Shown one piece after another: positions 26,357 to 35,121 of a stretch of DNA of 64,000 nucleotides. This DNA is from Micrococcaceae bacterium Sec5.8 (GTDB lineage Bacteria; Actinomycetota; Actinomycetes; Actinomycetales; Micrococcaceae). The translations under genes were made by a program, and so were the position numbers. The notes beneath the pieces are model-generated. The model was not told where the DNA came from, searched no databases, and saw nothing but the letters and a program-made list of their open reading frames with translations. Within the stretch, counting starts at the first letter, position 1; every line of letters begins with the position of its first letter. The stretch is taken from positions 186,001 through 250,000 of the forward strand of contig CP143429.1 of NCBI GenBank assembly GCA_039636775.1, in the 5' to 3' direction.

Positions 26357-27685
26357 TCACACCGCATCCACGAGGCCGTCGACCAGCGGATGTGCGGCCT
26401 CATCGGCCGGCATCCGCGCGACGGCCAGGGCAATCACGGCCATGACCGGGCACACCGTCCCCGCGACGAGGAAAATTAACTCCACCGGGAGGACCTCGGC
26501 GGCGGGCCCTGCGAGGGCCATGGAGACCGGCATCAGGGCAAGGGACACGAAGAAATCCAGGCTGGAGACCCGGCCCAGCAGGTGCGGCGGTACCCGGCGC
26601 TGCAGCAGTGTTCCCCAGATGACCATGCCCACGCCGCCGGTGGCGCCGAAGATAAAGAGCGCGGCCGCCAGCACCCAGAAGCTGTCGATGACGCCAACGG
26701 CGGCGAGTGGCAGGCTGCCGGCACCCCAGCTGACCATCATCACGCTGAGGTAGCGGCGCGGAAGGGGAAAGGAGGCTGTGGCCAGTGAGGCTGCAGCCCC
26801 GCCAACGCCCATGATCGCGAGCAGGAAACCGAACATCCGTGAGTCGCCGCCGAGCTGATCGCGGATCACGAACGGCAAAAGCACTTCAATGGGGCCGATC
26901 AGGAACAGCACGGAGATGCAGGCCCACAGCAGCGTCCACAGCAGCCAGGGCGTGCGAAGTGTGTAGCTGACCCCTTCGCGGAGATCGTGCAGCACGGACG
27001 TCGCAGCCGTTCCGCCGGGTCCGGGAGCAGCGCCGTCAACGAGGCCATGCCCTCCTTCTGCCGCCACGTCCGTCTCTGGGCCTGACGCCTGGCGTGGCTG
27101 GTGGCGGAGAAAGTTAAGGATGGAAAATGCCACCAGGTGGCACGCCGCCACGCCGGTCACTGCGTGCGCGGGGGACAGGGCGGCAACCAGGACGCCGGCG
27201 ACGGCGGGACCGGCGGCCTGCTGCAGGATGGGCCGCATAGTGCCCTCCATGCCGTTTGCCGCGAGCAGGTCCTCCGGCGGAAGGATCCTGGGGAGTATGG
27301 CGGAGTAGGCCGGAAAAAAGAACGCCGCCCCGACTCCCAGCACAAACGCACCGAGCGCCAGATGCCAGAGCTGCAGCCAGCCAAGCATGGCCAGCCCGCT
27401 GATGGCGGCGATGACGGCCAGGTTGGCTCCTTCCACCGCGATGATGAGGAGCCGCTGCGGGAACCGGTCCGCCGCCACCCCGCCCGCAAGAACAAAGACG
27501 ACGAGGCCCACGCTGCCAGCCGCGGCAACAAGGGACAGCTCCAGCGGGCCCCCGCCCAGATGAATGACCTCGTAGACCATCGCCACGGCCCACATTCCGG
27601 AGCCAAAAATGGAGATGGCCAGAGCTGCAATGAGCACGCGGTATTCCCGGTGTGCGAACGGGCGCAGGGCCCTCAGTGAGCGCAT
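26357..27685 (-). CDS. MFS exporter (MFS_3/EntS-like)
   Basis: 442-residue major facilitator protein with ~12 hydrophobic segments. Features include FAHREYRVLIAALAISIFGSG at the N-terminus, FVLAGGVAADRFPQRLL in the 2-3 loop, and FPAYSAILPRILPPEDLLAANG. These are typical of the EntS/MFS_3 exporter branch, which handles siderophores or drugs. No siderophore genes are near. Convergent with the GH65 gene (51 bp gap) and divergent from the aldehyde dehydrogenase. Confidence 0.85.
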   Translation of the reverse strand: MRSLRALRPFAHREYRVLIAALAISIFGSGMWAVAMVYEVIHLGGGPLELSLVAAAGSVGLVVFVLAGGVAADRFPQRLLIIAVEGANLAVIAAISGLAMLGWLQLWHLALGAFVLGVGAAFFFPAYSAILPRILPPEDLLAANGMEGTMRPILQQAAGPAVAGVLVAALSPAHAVTGVAACHLVAFSILNFLRHQPRQASGPETDVAAEGGHGLVDGAAPGPGGTAATSVLHDLREGVSYTLRTPWLLWTLLWACISVLFLIGPIEVLLPFVIRDQLGGDSRMFGFLLAIMGVGGAAASLATASFPLPRRYLSVMMVSWGAGSLPLAAVGVIDSFWVLAAALFIFGATGGVGMVIWGTLLQRRVPPHLLGRVSSLDFFVSLALMPVSMALAGPAAEVLPVELIFLVAGTVCPVMAVIALAVARMPADEAAHPLVDGLVDAV

Positions 27686-27926
27686 GGCTCCAGTCTAAAG
27701 GTCCGGCCAGGCAAGGGCCGGCAGTTTTCGGACCCGGATGATCCGATGGAATAGGCGTCGCCGCGCCGGGGTTACGCATGGTGGACGGGCAACCCCACCG
27801 GGAGTGCCCGTTTCTACGAAATGGGCACCGATCGGCTCCCACGCAGTTGCAGCGCCATGCTGTTGAAGCGGGGGCGGGCAGGGGCCCACTAAGGCTGGAC
27901 CAATCAGAATCGGAGATGGTGGATAG

Positions 27927-29300
27927 ATGACTGCCTACAAGACAGTAAACCCCGCGACCGGAGAGACATTGAAAGAATTCCCGCTCGCTACCGCGGGTGA
28001 GGTGGAGCAAGCGCTCGCAGCCTCGAAGGCTGCGTTCGCGGACTGGCAGGCGGCCCCCGTGAAGGCCCGCGCCAAGGTGATTGCGCGTGTGGCTGAGCTC
28101 TACCGGGAGCGTCAGGACGAACTGGCGCGGCTGATCGCCACGGAGATGGGCAAGCCGCTCGCCCAGTCACGGGGCGAGGTGGGGCTGGTCGCCGACATTT
28201 ATTCCTACTACGCCGAAGAGGGTCCGTCCTTCCTTGCGGACGAGGTGCTGGACGTCAAGGGCGGCGGCGAAGCAATCGTCCGCTCCGCCCCGGTGGGACC
28301 GCTGCTGGGCATCATGCCGTGGAACTACCCCTATTACCAGGTGGCCCGGTTCGCCGCGCCCAACCTGATCCTCGGCAACACCATCCTGCTCAAGCACGCC
28401 GGCAGCTGCCCCCAGTCGGCCCTCGCCATCGAGCAGATCTTCAAGGACGCAGGACTCCCCGAGGGCGCCTACATCAACATGTTCCTGAGCAACGACCAGG
28501 TGGCTGAAGTCATCGCGGATGACCGCGTCCAGGGCGTTTCCCTGACCGGCAGCGAGCGGGCCGGATCGGCTGTCGCCGAGGTGGCCGGCCGGAACCTGAA
28601 GAAGTATGTGCTGGAGTTGGGCGGCAGTGATCCGTTCATCGTCCTTGACTCCGATGATCTGGACGCCACCGTCAAGGCCGCGGTCAGCGGGCGGATGGGG
28701 AACGCCGGCCAGGCGTGCACCGCATCGAAGCGCTTCATTATCCTTGAGGACCTCTACGAGGACTTCGTGGAGAAATTCACCGCGAAAATGTCCGTGATCA
28801 AGCCGGGAGACCCGCTGCTCGCCGACACGCGCTTCGGGCCGCTCTCTTCGCAGAGCGCCGCCGACGGGCTGATCGAACAAATCCAGGACGCTGTGGACAA
28901 GGGCGCCACCCTGCGCACCGGCGGTCACCACGTTGACGGCCCCGGCGCTTACGTTGAACCCACCGTGCTGACCGATGTCACCCCGGGAATGCGCGCGTTC
29001 GCCGAAGAACTCTTCGGCCCGGCAGCGGTCATCTACAAGGTCGCAAGCGTAGAGGAAGCCATCGAGCTGGCCAACGGTTCCCCGTACGGTCTGGGCGGCG
29101 CAGTCTTCAGCGCCGACACGGACAAGGCCAAGGAAGTAGCGGACCGGCTGGACACCGGAATGGTCTTCATCAACTCCGTCGCCGAAACCCAGGCGGACCT
29201 GCCGTTCGGCGGCGTCAAGCGCTCCGGCGTCGGGCGGGAACTGGCACGATTCGGCATGAACGAGTTCGTTAACAAGAAGCTCATCCGGACCCCGCGCTAA
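27927..29300 (+). CDS. NAD(P)-dependent succinate-semialdehyde-type aldehyde dehydrogenase
   Basis: 457 residues. Catalytic Cys264 ([11 protein letters not shown]) and Glu230 ([10 protein letters not shown]) are present, with the PWNYPYYQ cofactor-site segment and C-terminal [14 protein letters not shown]. Length and the GQACTASKR loop fit the shorter succinate-semialdehyde dehydrogenase group (GabD2/Sad-like), oxidising the semialdehyde to succinate. No GABA transaminase is adjacent, so the physiological substrate is open. Followed by a good terminator hairpin. Confidence 0.9.
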   Translation: MTAYKTVNPATGETLKEFPLATAGEVEQALAASKAAFADWQAAPVKARAKVIARVAELYRERQDELARLIATEMGKPLAQSRGEVGLVADIYSYYAEEGPSFLADEVLDVKGGGEAIVRSAPVGPLLGIMPWNYPYYQVARFAAPNLILGNTILLKHAGSCPQSALAIEQIFKDAGLPEGAYINMFLSNDQVAEVIADDRVQGVSLTGSERAGSAVAEVAGRNLKKYVLELGGSDPFIVLDSDDLDATVKAAVSGRMGNAGQACTASKRFIILEDLYEDFVEKFTAKMSVIKPGDPLLADTRFGPLSSQSAADGLIEQIQDAVDKGATLRTGGHHVDGPGAYVEPTVLTDVTPGMRAFAEELFGPAAVIYKVASVEEAIELANGSPYGLGGAVFSADTDKAKEVADRLDTGMVFINSVAETQADLPFGGVKRSGVGRELARFGMNEFVNKKLIRTPR

Positions 29301-29326
29301 ACGCGGCAGGAGCCTGCGGGCAGGCT

Positions 29327-29359
29327 GAGGGCGGGTGGGCACAATGCCCGCCCGCCCTC
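29327..29359 (+). terminator. Terminator after the aldehyde dehydrogenase gene
   Basis: A 14-bp stem with one mismatch (GAGGGCGGGTGGGC / GCCCGCCCGCCCTC) around ACAAT, starting 26 bp after the stop. No T-run. Confidence 0.7.
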
Positions 29360-29430
29360 GCTGTGCGCCGGCTCCGGCTAATGTTAAGCAAAGGAAGAAC
29401 CTCAGCACACTTACGGTTCACGGAGAGGCG

Positions 29431-30279
29431 ATGATGGCCAAGCGCAGCAACCCGGCAATGAAGATTGCCCAGCAGTCAGCACATAACGCGATGTTCGATG
29501 CCCAGGGCAAGCCCAAGCAGGGCGTGCATAACGTGCTCCTGCGGGCCGTTGAAGTTCAGCGCCCGCTGGTTCTGGCGAATCTCCGCCGGCTCCAGCGGAA
29601 GCACCCCCACGCCACGGCGGCGCAGCTCGCCGCGACGCTGGAACGCGATTACCTCGTGGCCGTCACAGGCGGCGGCGCGCTCGTCGGCGGAGCAGCCGTG
29701 ATTCCCGGTGTTGGAACCGCAGCAGCCCTGGGGCTCTCGGCCGCCGCGACCGTTGGATTCCTTGAGGCCACTGCGCTGTATTCCACCTCCCTCGCCGAAC
29801 TTCACGGGGTACGGCTGGAAGACCCGGAACGAGCCAGCACCCTGGTCATGGCGATCATGCTGGGCGAGGAAGGCACCGCACTGCTGAGCTCAGTGAGCGG
29901 ACAGGCGGCCGGGCAGGGGAAGGGCCCCACACAGGCCTGGGGCTCCCTCTTCGCCCGCCGGGCCCCTCTTGCCGGCTTTGGCTCGGTGCGGGAACGGATC
30001 CAGACGATGTTCCTGCGGACCCTGTTGAAGAAGCAGGGCACCGCCCTGTTGGGACGGGCACTGCCGTTTGGCATCGGCGCTGTGGTGGGCGGCGTGGGCA
30101 ACCGGATGATGGGCCGGGCCGTCGTCGCGAACGCCAAGGAAGCATTCGGCCCGATGCCGCTCGTCATTCCTGGCGAGCTGGGCGGCACCAACGACTTTGA
30201 CGGCCCGCCGGCTGTCCAGGGCCAGGACGTCAAGGGCGGACACGGCACGGAAGGGGCACGTCGTGGACCTAAACGCTGA
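29431..30279 (+). CDS. Uncharacterised protein with a glycine-rich hydrophobic region
   Basis: 282 residues from ATG 29431 (GGAGAGGCG directly upstream; a second ATG follows at once). Residues ~70-115 form one or two hydrophobic stretches (GGGALVGGAAVIPGVGTAAA and LGLSAAATVGFLEATALY). A second glycine-rich segment lies near 210-230 (ALPFGIGAVVGGVGNRMMG). I infer membrane association. The last 17 bp overlap the PxpA gene. Function unknown; the type recurs in related actinobacteria. Confidence 0.75.
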   Translation: MMAKRSNPAMKIAQQSAHNAMFDAQGKPKQGVHNVLLRAVEVQRPLVLANLRRLQRKHPHATAAQLAATLERDYLVAVTGGGALVGGAAVIPGVGTAAALGLSAAATVGFLEATALYSTSLAELHGVRLEDPERASTLVMAIMLGEEGTALLSSVSGQAAGQGKGPTQAWGSLFARRAPLAGFGSVRERIQTMFLRTLLKKQGTALLGRALPFGIGAVVGGVGNRMMGRAVVANAKEAFGPMPLVIPGELGGTNDFDGPPAVQGQDVKGGHGTEGARRGPKR

Positions 30280-31012
30280 CTTGGGGGAGTCCTTCGGGAC
30301 CTGGACCATGGGTGACGACGCAGCGATGATCCCGCTCGTTACGAGCGCCAGCGTGGCCTGCGGCCTGCACGCCGGGGACCCCGTGACCATGCTGGACACC
30401 TGCCGGGCAGCCTATGAGCTCGATGTCCGCGTCGGGGCGCACTTGGGCTATCCGGATCTCGCCGGGTTCGGCCTCCGGTCCATGGACATTACCTTCGATG
30501 ATCTTTTCGGCGCCGTGCTGTACCAGCTCGGCGCCCTGGACGGGGTGGCCCATGCCGTCGGCGCCTCCGTGGAGTACGTCAAGCTGCACGGCGCGCTGTA
30601 CGACCGGACGGTGCGCGACGCCGAGCAGGCGTCCGCCGTGGTGGCTGCCATCCAGGCCTATGACCCCGGTCTTCCGATCCTGGGCTTCCCGGGCTCGGCC
30701 CTCCTTAGCCTCGCCCGGGAGGCCGGCCATCCGGTCTTCGCCGAAGCCTTCGCAGACCGCGCTTACCTGCCCGACGGTACCCTCCTGCCGCGCTCGCAGG
30801 ACGGTGCAGTGCTGGACGATGTCGACCGGATTGCCGAACGGGCCGTGCGCCTCGCCACCAAAGGCGAGGTTGAGGCCGTGGACGGCACAGTGCTCCGGAT
30901 CGAAGCCCACTCCCTGTGCCTGCACGGCGATACTCCCGGCTCCGCCGCTACAGCCGCCTCAGTCCGGGCAGCCCTCGAAGGTGCCGGCGTGGAACTGGAG
31001 AGCTTCGCCTGA
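30263..31012 (+). CDS. pxpA: 5-oxoprolinase subunit A (LamB/YcsF family)
   Basis: 249 residues from GTG 30263, with GGAAGGGG upstream. It begins VDLNADLGESFG, the family hallmark, and has SVACGLHAGDP, RVGAHLGYPDLAGFG, VKLHGALY and SLCLHGDTPGS. PxpA works with PxpB and PxpC to open 5-oxoproline to glutamate using ATP, but neither partner is in the window. Start overlaps the previous gene, so probably translationally coupled. Confidence 0.92.
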   Translation: MDLNADLGESFGTWTMGDDAAMIPLVTSASVACGLHAGDPVTMLDTCRAAYELDVRVGAHLGYPDLAGFGLRSMDITFDDLFGAVLYQLGALDGVAHAVGASVEYVKLHGALYDRTVRDAEQASAVVAAIQAYDPGLPILGFPGSALLSLAREAGHPVFAEAFADRAYLPDGTLLPRSQDGAVLDDVDRIAERAVRLATKGEVEAVDGTVLRIEAHSLCLHGDTPGSAATAASVRAALEGAGVELESFA

Positions 31013-31081
31013 GCCCGGCCTGAACGGTCCGCCGCACGCCCCCGCTCCAGCAGCTCCCCGCAGCCGCGGAGCGTCGGGCTG

Positions 31082-32419
31082 CTAGCCGAAGGCCAGGTGT
31101 GCCACCGCGAAAATCGCAAGCCCGGCGAGGGCTCCCACCACAGTGCCGTTGATCCGGATGAACTGCAGGTCCTTACCGATCTGGAGTTCGATCTTCTGCG
31201 AGGTTTCCTCGGCGTCCCAACGTGCCACGGTGTCGGTAATTACGCCCGCGATGTCTGAGCGGTACGTTTTCACGAGGTACCCGGCGGCGTCCCCGATCCA
31301 CTTGTTCACCTTGCCGGCAAGCTCGGGGTCGACCACCAGCCGGGTGCCGAAGTCGTGCACGGCGGCTTTGAACCGGACGGTGAGTTCGCTGTGCGGATCG
31401 TCGACGGCGGAGAGCAGTGCGGCCTTGATGGTCCCCCAGGTACGGGAGGCCAGTTCGCGGATCTCGGGATCACCGAGAACCTGGGCTTTGATGCCCTCGG
31501 CCCGGGCGATCATCACCGGATCGTGCTGCAAATCCTGGGCGAGGTCCTTGAGGTACTTGTCGATCGACAGGCGGACCTGGTGCTGCGGGTCCGCCTGCAC
31601 AGCGCGGGTGAACTTCAGGATCTCCACGTAGACCTTGTCTCCCACCAGCCCGTCAACGAATGATGGCACCCAGGTGGGGGAACGGTCGGTCACCAGATGG
31701 TTGACCGTCTCCTGGTTGTCCCGCACCCAGTCGACGGTCCGGTCCACAAGCACATCCACCAGGGCGTGGTGATGGCCGTCGTCGAAAATCCGCTGTGCGA
31801 CCCGACCCACCGGAGGACCCCACGGCGGAGTCAGCAGATGCCGGCGGACCATTCCCTCGATGACTGCCTGCACGTCGTCGTCATTGAGCACCGTAAAGGC
31901 TCCGCGGATGACGGCGGCGCCCTCCTTGGCGACGCGTTCCGGGCCGCCGGGGCCGGAGAGCCAGGCGCCTGCCTTGCGGGCGATGTCGACAGAGGCGAGT
32001 TTTTGCTGGACCACATCCTCGGAGAGGAAGTTGGTTTCCACAAATTCGCCCAGCGAGGCTCCAATTTGGTCCTTGCGCTGCGGAATGATGGCGGTGTGCG
32101 GGATCTTGAGACCCATCGGATACTTGAATAAGGCCGTCACTGCGAACCAGTCGGCGAGGGCACCCACCATGCCACCCTCAGCCGCGGCGCGGACATACTC
32201 AAGCCAGGGGTACTGCTTCTGGAGTGCGAAGGCGACCACAAAAATGATGGCCATCAGGATCAGCAGCGAGAGGGCCAGCAGCTTCATCCTCCGCAGCGCG
32301 GATGCCTTTTCGGCGTCGCTGGAGGCTATGGATGAGCGGGGGTCGGGGGTGCCGGTGGCCGGCATCCCGGAACCGCTGGGCCCCTCCGGGCGGGTACTTG
32401 TTTCAGTGTTCACCTGCAT
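31082..32419 (-). CDS. DUF445 family membrane-anchored protein
   Basis: 445 residues. A membrane segment at ~50-70 (LLALSLLILMAIIFVVAFAL) is followed by the conserved EGGMVGALADWFAVTALFKYPMGLKIPHTAIIP. A long helical middle follows, then a C-terminal hydrophobic anchor (VVGALAGLAIFAVAHLAFG). This is the DUF445/YheB layout. Function unknown. The conserved WFAVTALF segment marks the family. Divergent from the GDPD gene. Confidence 0.9.
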   Translation of the reverse strand: MQVNTETSTRPEGPSGSGMPATGTPDPRSSIASSDAEKASALRRMKLLALSLLILMAIIFVVAFALQKQYPWLEYVRAAAEGGMVGALADWFAVTALFKYPMGLKIPHTAIIPQRKDQIGASLGEFVETNFLSEDVVQQKLASVDIARKAGAWLSGPGGPERVAKEGAAVIRGAFTVLNDDDVQAVIEGMVRRHLLTPPWGPPVGRVAQRIFDDGHHHALVDVLVDRTVDWVRDNQETVNHLVTDRSPTWVPSFVDGLVGDKVYVEILKFTRAVQADPQHQVRLSIDKYLKDLAQDLQHDPVMIARAEGIKAQVLGDPEIRELASRTWGTIKAALLSAVDDPHSELTVRFKAAVHDFGTRLVVDPELAGKVNKWIGDAAGYLVKTYRSDIAGVITDTVARWDAEETSQKIELQIGKDLQFIRINGTVVGALAGLAIFAVAHLAFG

Positions 32420-32469
32420 GTGCCCAGCCTAGCCCGGCTTTGTGGGCGGCCGTCGGCTAACGTGTCAGC

Positions 32470-33435
32470 ATGACGACTGACGAGTCCGCTGCAGAACGTC
32501 CGCTGGTCTACGCCCACCGGGGTTCCAGCGGAGTATTCGCCGAGCACACCAGGGCCGCCTACTTGCAGGCGATAGCTGACGGCGCCGACGGGGTGGAGTG
32601 CGATATCCACCTCACCCGGGACCAGCAGGCGGTGCTGCTGCATGACGCCACCTTGGACCGCACCTCGGACGGCACCGGCCCGGTGGCCGACCGGACCCTT
32701 GAGGAGCTTCGACAGCTCGACTTCTCCTCCTGGAAAGGCGCCCGAATTCCGGACGAGTACGGCGGCCGGTCAACCCAGCTTCTGACCCTCCCGGACGTGC
32801 TGGACATTTTGCGGACGGCGGATCGAAAGATTGGTCTTGCCATCGAGCTCAAACACCCGAGTCCCTTCCAGCTGAAGCTCGAAGACCGGGTCCTGGAGGT
32901 CCTCGCCGCCGAGGGCTGGGATCCGATAACGTCCCGGCTCGGCAACATCGAGGTCTCGTTCATGAGTTTCAGCCCTGAGGCCGTGAAGCACCTGCTGGAA
33001 TCCGTCCCGCCCTCCGCTGTGTGCCAGCTCGTGGACGACGTCGAAGTCGAGGAAATTCGCGAGGAACTCGGCCTTGGGCCAATCACCGGCGGGGCGTTGG
33101 CCAACGTCATGAGGGCCGCGCAAACCGAGGCCGAGCGGATTCTGGACGACTGCGAGGCTGGTCTTGCCGGCCCCGGTATCGACTACGTCCGCGGGCATTC
33201 GCGCACTATCCGGCGCTGGCTGAATTCCGGCCGCCGCTTCCGGGTCTGGACCGTGGACTCCGAATACGACGTCGCACTGTGCCGGGAGCTGGGACTTCAC
33301 GAGGTGACCACGAACTGGCCCGCGCGCGTCTTGGCCCAGCTCTCGGCCGGCCCTCACAGCATTGAAACCCAGGGCGACGGAATCCAGGACCTCGGGATTC
33401 AGCTGCCCAGGGCCGGCAACCTCGGCAGCCGGTAG
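32470..33435 (+). CDS. Glycerophosphodiester phosphodiesterase
   Basis: 321-residue GDPD TIM-barrel enzyme that cleaves glycerophosphodiesters to glycerol 3-phosphate and an alcohol. Catalytic and metal residues are visible: H16 in YAHRGSS, E43 and D45 in GVECDIHLT, and H58 in LLHDATLDRTSDGTG. The C-terminal strand VWTVDSEYDVALCRELG is typical. No signal peptide, so cytosolic (UgpQ-like) rather than secreted (GlpQ-like). Confidence 0.92.
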   Translation: MTTDESAAERPLVYAHRGSSGVFAEHTRAAYLQAIADGADGVECDIHLTRDQQAVLLHDATLDRTSDGTGPVADRTLEELRQLDFSSWKGARIPDEYGGRSTQLLTLPDVLDILRTADRKIGLAIELKHPSPFQLKLEDRVLEVLAAEGWDPITSRLGNIEVSFMSFSPEAVKHLLESVPPSAVCQLVDDVEVEEIREELGLGPITGGALANVMRAAQTEAERILDDCEAGLAGPGIDYVRGHSRTIRRWLNSGRRFRVWTVDSEYDVALCRELGLHEVTTNWPARVLAQLSAGPHSIETQGDGIQDLGIQLPRAGNLGSR

Positions 33436-33705
33436 ACGAAGCTCCGGGCAGGACGAATAATCCGGGGCAAAAGGTCATTTGAGACATCGGGAGCCTGCTT
33501 CAGGCCGCCAGTTGGCACCTTGTGGGTAGAGGGTCGACGGGGAGTTCCTGGTCAGCGGCCGTGCCGGGGTCCGGCGGCAGTCCCGAGTCCAGCTCCGCGT
33601 CTGGCTGTCAGTTTCTGAAGCCGACTGCACAGACTGTCCAAAGCCGTCTGCTCCGCTCGCCCCTGGGGGATTCGCTTACGGAGGGGCAACAGTATCTTCG
33701 CTGCC
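33436..33705. other. Intergenic, start of the accessory-looking segment
   Basis: 270 bp without a supported gene. Composition becomes less GC-rich from about here to ~41.8 kb, by eye. Confidence 0.4.
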
Positions 33706-34131
33706 CTATTCCACTGCCGAAAGCGTTGCCCATGCGACATCGATGACGCAGAGCTCATCGTCAGTCTCACGGAAGAAGACATCGCCCGGGTAGGTGGTGC
33801 CCGATGTTGCACCCTCGGGTAAGCCCTCCAGGTTGATGCTCCACTTCGGATTGAGCGCTGCTTGGTCCTTCCAATACGTGCCGGTAAATTTCTCCGGTTC
33901 ACCAGCAGACAGCGAAGACCAGTCGCTGGGTTTGCCAAAATCTGCGGTGGAGCCATCGCAGACAAGGTCCGACGGTTCGCCCGCAGCCAGGTCGGCAATG
34001 AGCTTCTCCGTCGCTTCAATGACTTTGGAGCCGTCCCTTCCCCAGATTAGTGTGTCGATCGAGCAGCCAGCTAACAGCACGATTAAGGCTCCCCCAGATA
34101 GTCCATAAACCGCTCTTCGCCCCAAGTCCAT
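33706..34131 (-). CDS. Putative secreted lipoprotein
   Basis: 141 residues. A short charged N-terminus (MDLGRRAVYG), a hydrophobic core and the lipobox LLAGC (Cys ~23) indicate lipid anchoring to the membrane. The mature part is acidic and Trp/Gly-containing (GEPEKFTGTYWKDQAALNP) with two further Cys that could pair. No family recognised. The start at 34131 is followed by ~300 bp with no supported gene. Confidence 0.75.
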   Translation of the reverse strand: MDLGRRAVYGLSGGALIVLLAGCSIDTLIWGRDGSKVIEATEKLIADLAAGEPSDLVCDGSTADFGKPSDWSSLSAGEPEKFTGTYWKDQAALNPKWSINLEGLPEGATSGTTYPGDVFFRETDDELCVIDVAWATLSAVE

Positions 34132-34429
34132 GTCTCCAACCTAGGGCCCTTACCTTCAAAAAACGACCCTCGCTGTGGGCTCTGCGTGGCCGTGAGGCAA
34201 GAATCGAATACATGAGAGGCGGTAGATCAAAGCGAAAAATTGGCGTCCGGTAAGGGATCGGCTACCGGGCGCTGGGGCGCCCGCTGAACCACCGGTTTCC
34301 TGGGCATCCACCTAACTAGTCTGTGAGCCGTCCCGGGTTACGTCCCGACGGGCGGCGTGCCTTCGACAGTGCTTCGTGGCGGACCACGCGGTCCTCTCGA
34401 GCGGCGTCACGGACTTCGGGTGCCGGGGC

Positions 34430-35026
34430 CTAGTCGAGATCCACGGTGAGGACGAGTTCGATCGCTTTTGCGATCAGCTCAAGCTCGGCTGTCTCGTCCA
34501 GCGTGGGCCATTCGATCCTGATGTCCAGCATCTCGTGCACGAAGGTCATCCCGGCAACGATGGAGGAGAGCAGGACAGCGCGCTCCTTAGGCCGGGACAG
34601 TCCAAGTTCAGTGATCATGGGAAGCATCATTCGGCTGACGAACACTTCGCGCAGCTGTGCCACCGCCTCTGGCTTTGAACTGGCTGCCCTGATGATTCCG
34701 AGAACATTGCTTGCCCCAGGCGAGTTGACGGCCTCGAGTATCCGCCGTCCGATCGCTCGGGCGGCATCTGCCCGCGGCATAGCTGCCATGAGCTTCGGTG
34801 CAGCAAGGGCGGCCTCGCTGGGTTCGGGCATTGCTGCCGCGAACAGGTGCTCCTTGCTCAAAAAGTAGTAGATCACGAGACTCGGATCAACGCCGGCGCG
34901 TTCCGCGATCAAGCGGATGGTGGTGCGCTGATACCCGTGCTCGGCGAAGAGCGCTCGGGCCGCCTCCAGGATCTCCTGCCGGCTTTCGCTCGTGCCCTTC
35001 CGGCGACCCGGTTTTGCAGCGGTCAT
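34430..35026 (-). CDS. TetR-family repressor, divergent from a DHA2 efflux pump
   Basis: 198 residues. The N-terminal DNA-binding domain is standard (ILEAARALFAEHGYQRTTIRLIAERAGVDPSLVIYYF). The C-terminal ligand domain begins near residue 75. It is divergent from the DHA2 transporter with 95 bp between. It is the obvious candidate to bind the palindrome at 35088-35108, and the matching site before the heliorhodopsin gene at 38604-38624. A decayed copy of its own 5' end lies at 38.7 kb. The ligand is probably a substrate of the pump. Confidence 0.92.
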   Translation of the reverse strand: MTAAKPGRRKGTSESRQEILEAARALFAEHGYQRTTIRLIAERAGVDPSLVIYYFLSKEHLFAAAMPEPSEAALAAPKLMAAMPRADAARAIGRRILEAVNSPGASNVLGIIRAASSKPEAVAQLREVFVSRMMLPMITELGLSRPKERAVLLSSIVAGMTFVHEMLDIRIEWPTLDETAELELIAKAIELVLTVDLD

Positions 35027-35053
35027 TCTCTCAACCCGGCCTTCTTATGTTCC

Positions 35054-35108
35054 TTGACAGTCAATGCTAGCGGACCCTACGATCAAAATTAAACAGCTGT
35101 TGAAATAG
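35054..35108 (+). promoter_or_regulatory. Promoter and TetR operator of the DHA2/SDR operon
   Basis: TTGACA (35054-35059), 18-bp spacer, TACGAT (35078-35083). Directly after the -10 is ATTAAACAGCTGTTGAAAT (35088-35106) with the perfect core AACAGCTGTT. A repressor here would block transcription start. The heliorhodopsin promoter at 38604-38658 has the same architecture. Confidence 0.7.
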
Positions 35109-35121
35109 TGGAGTCAGGCTC

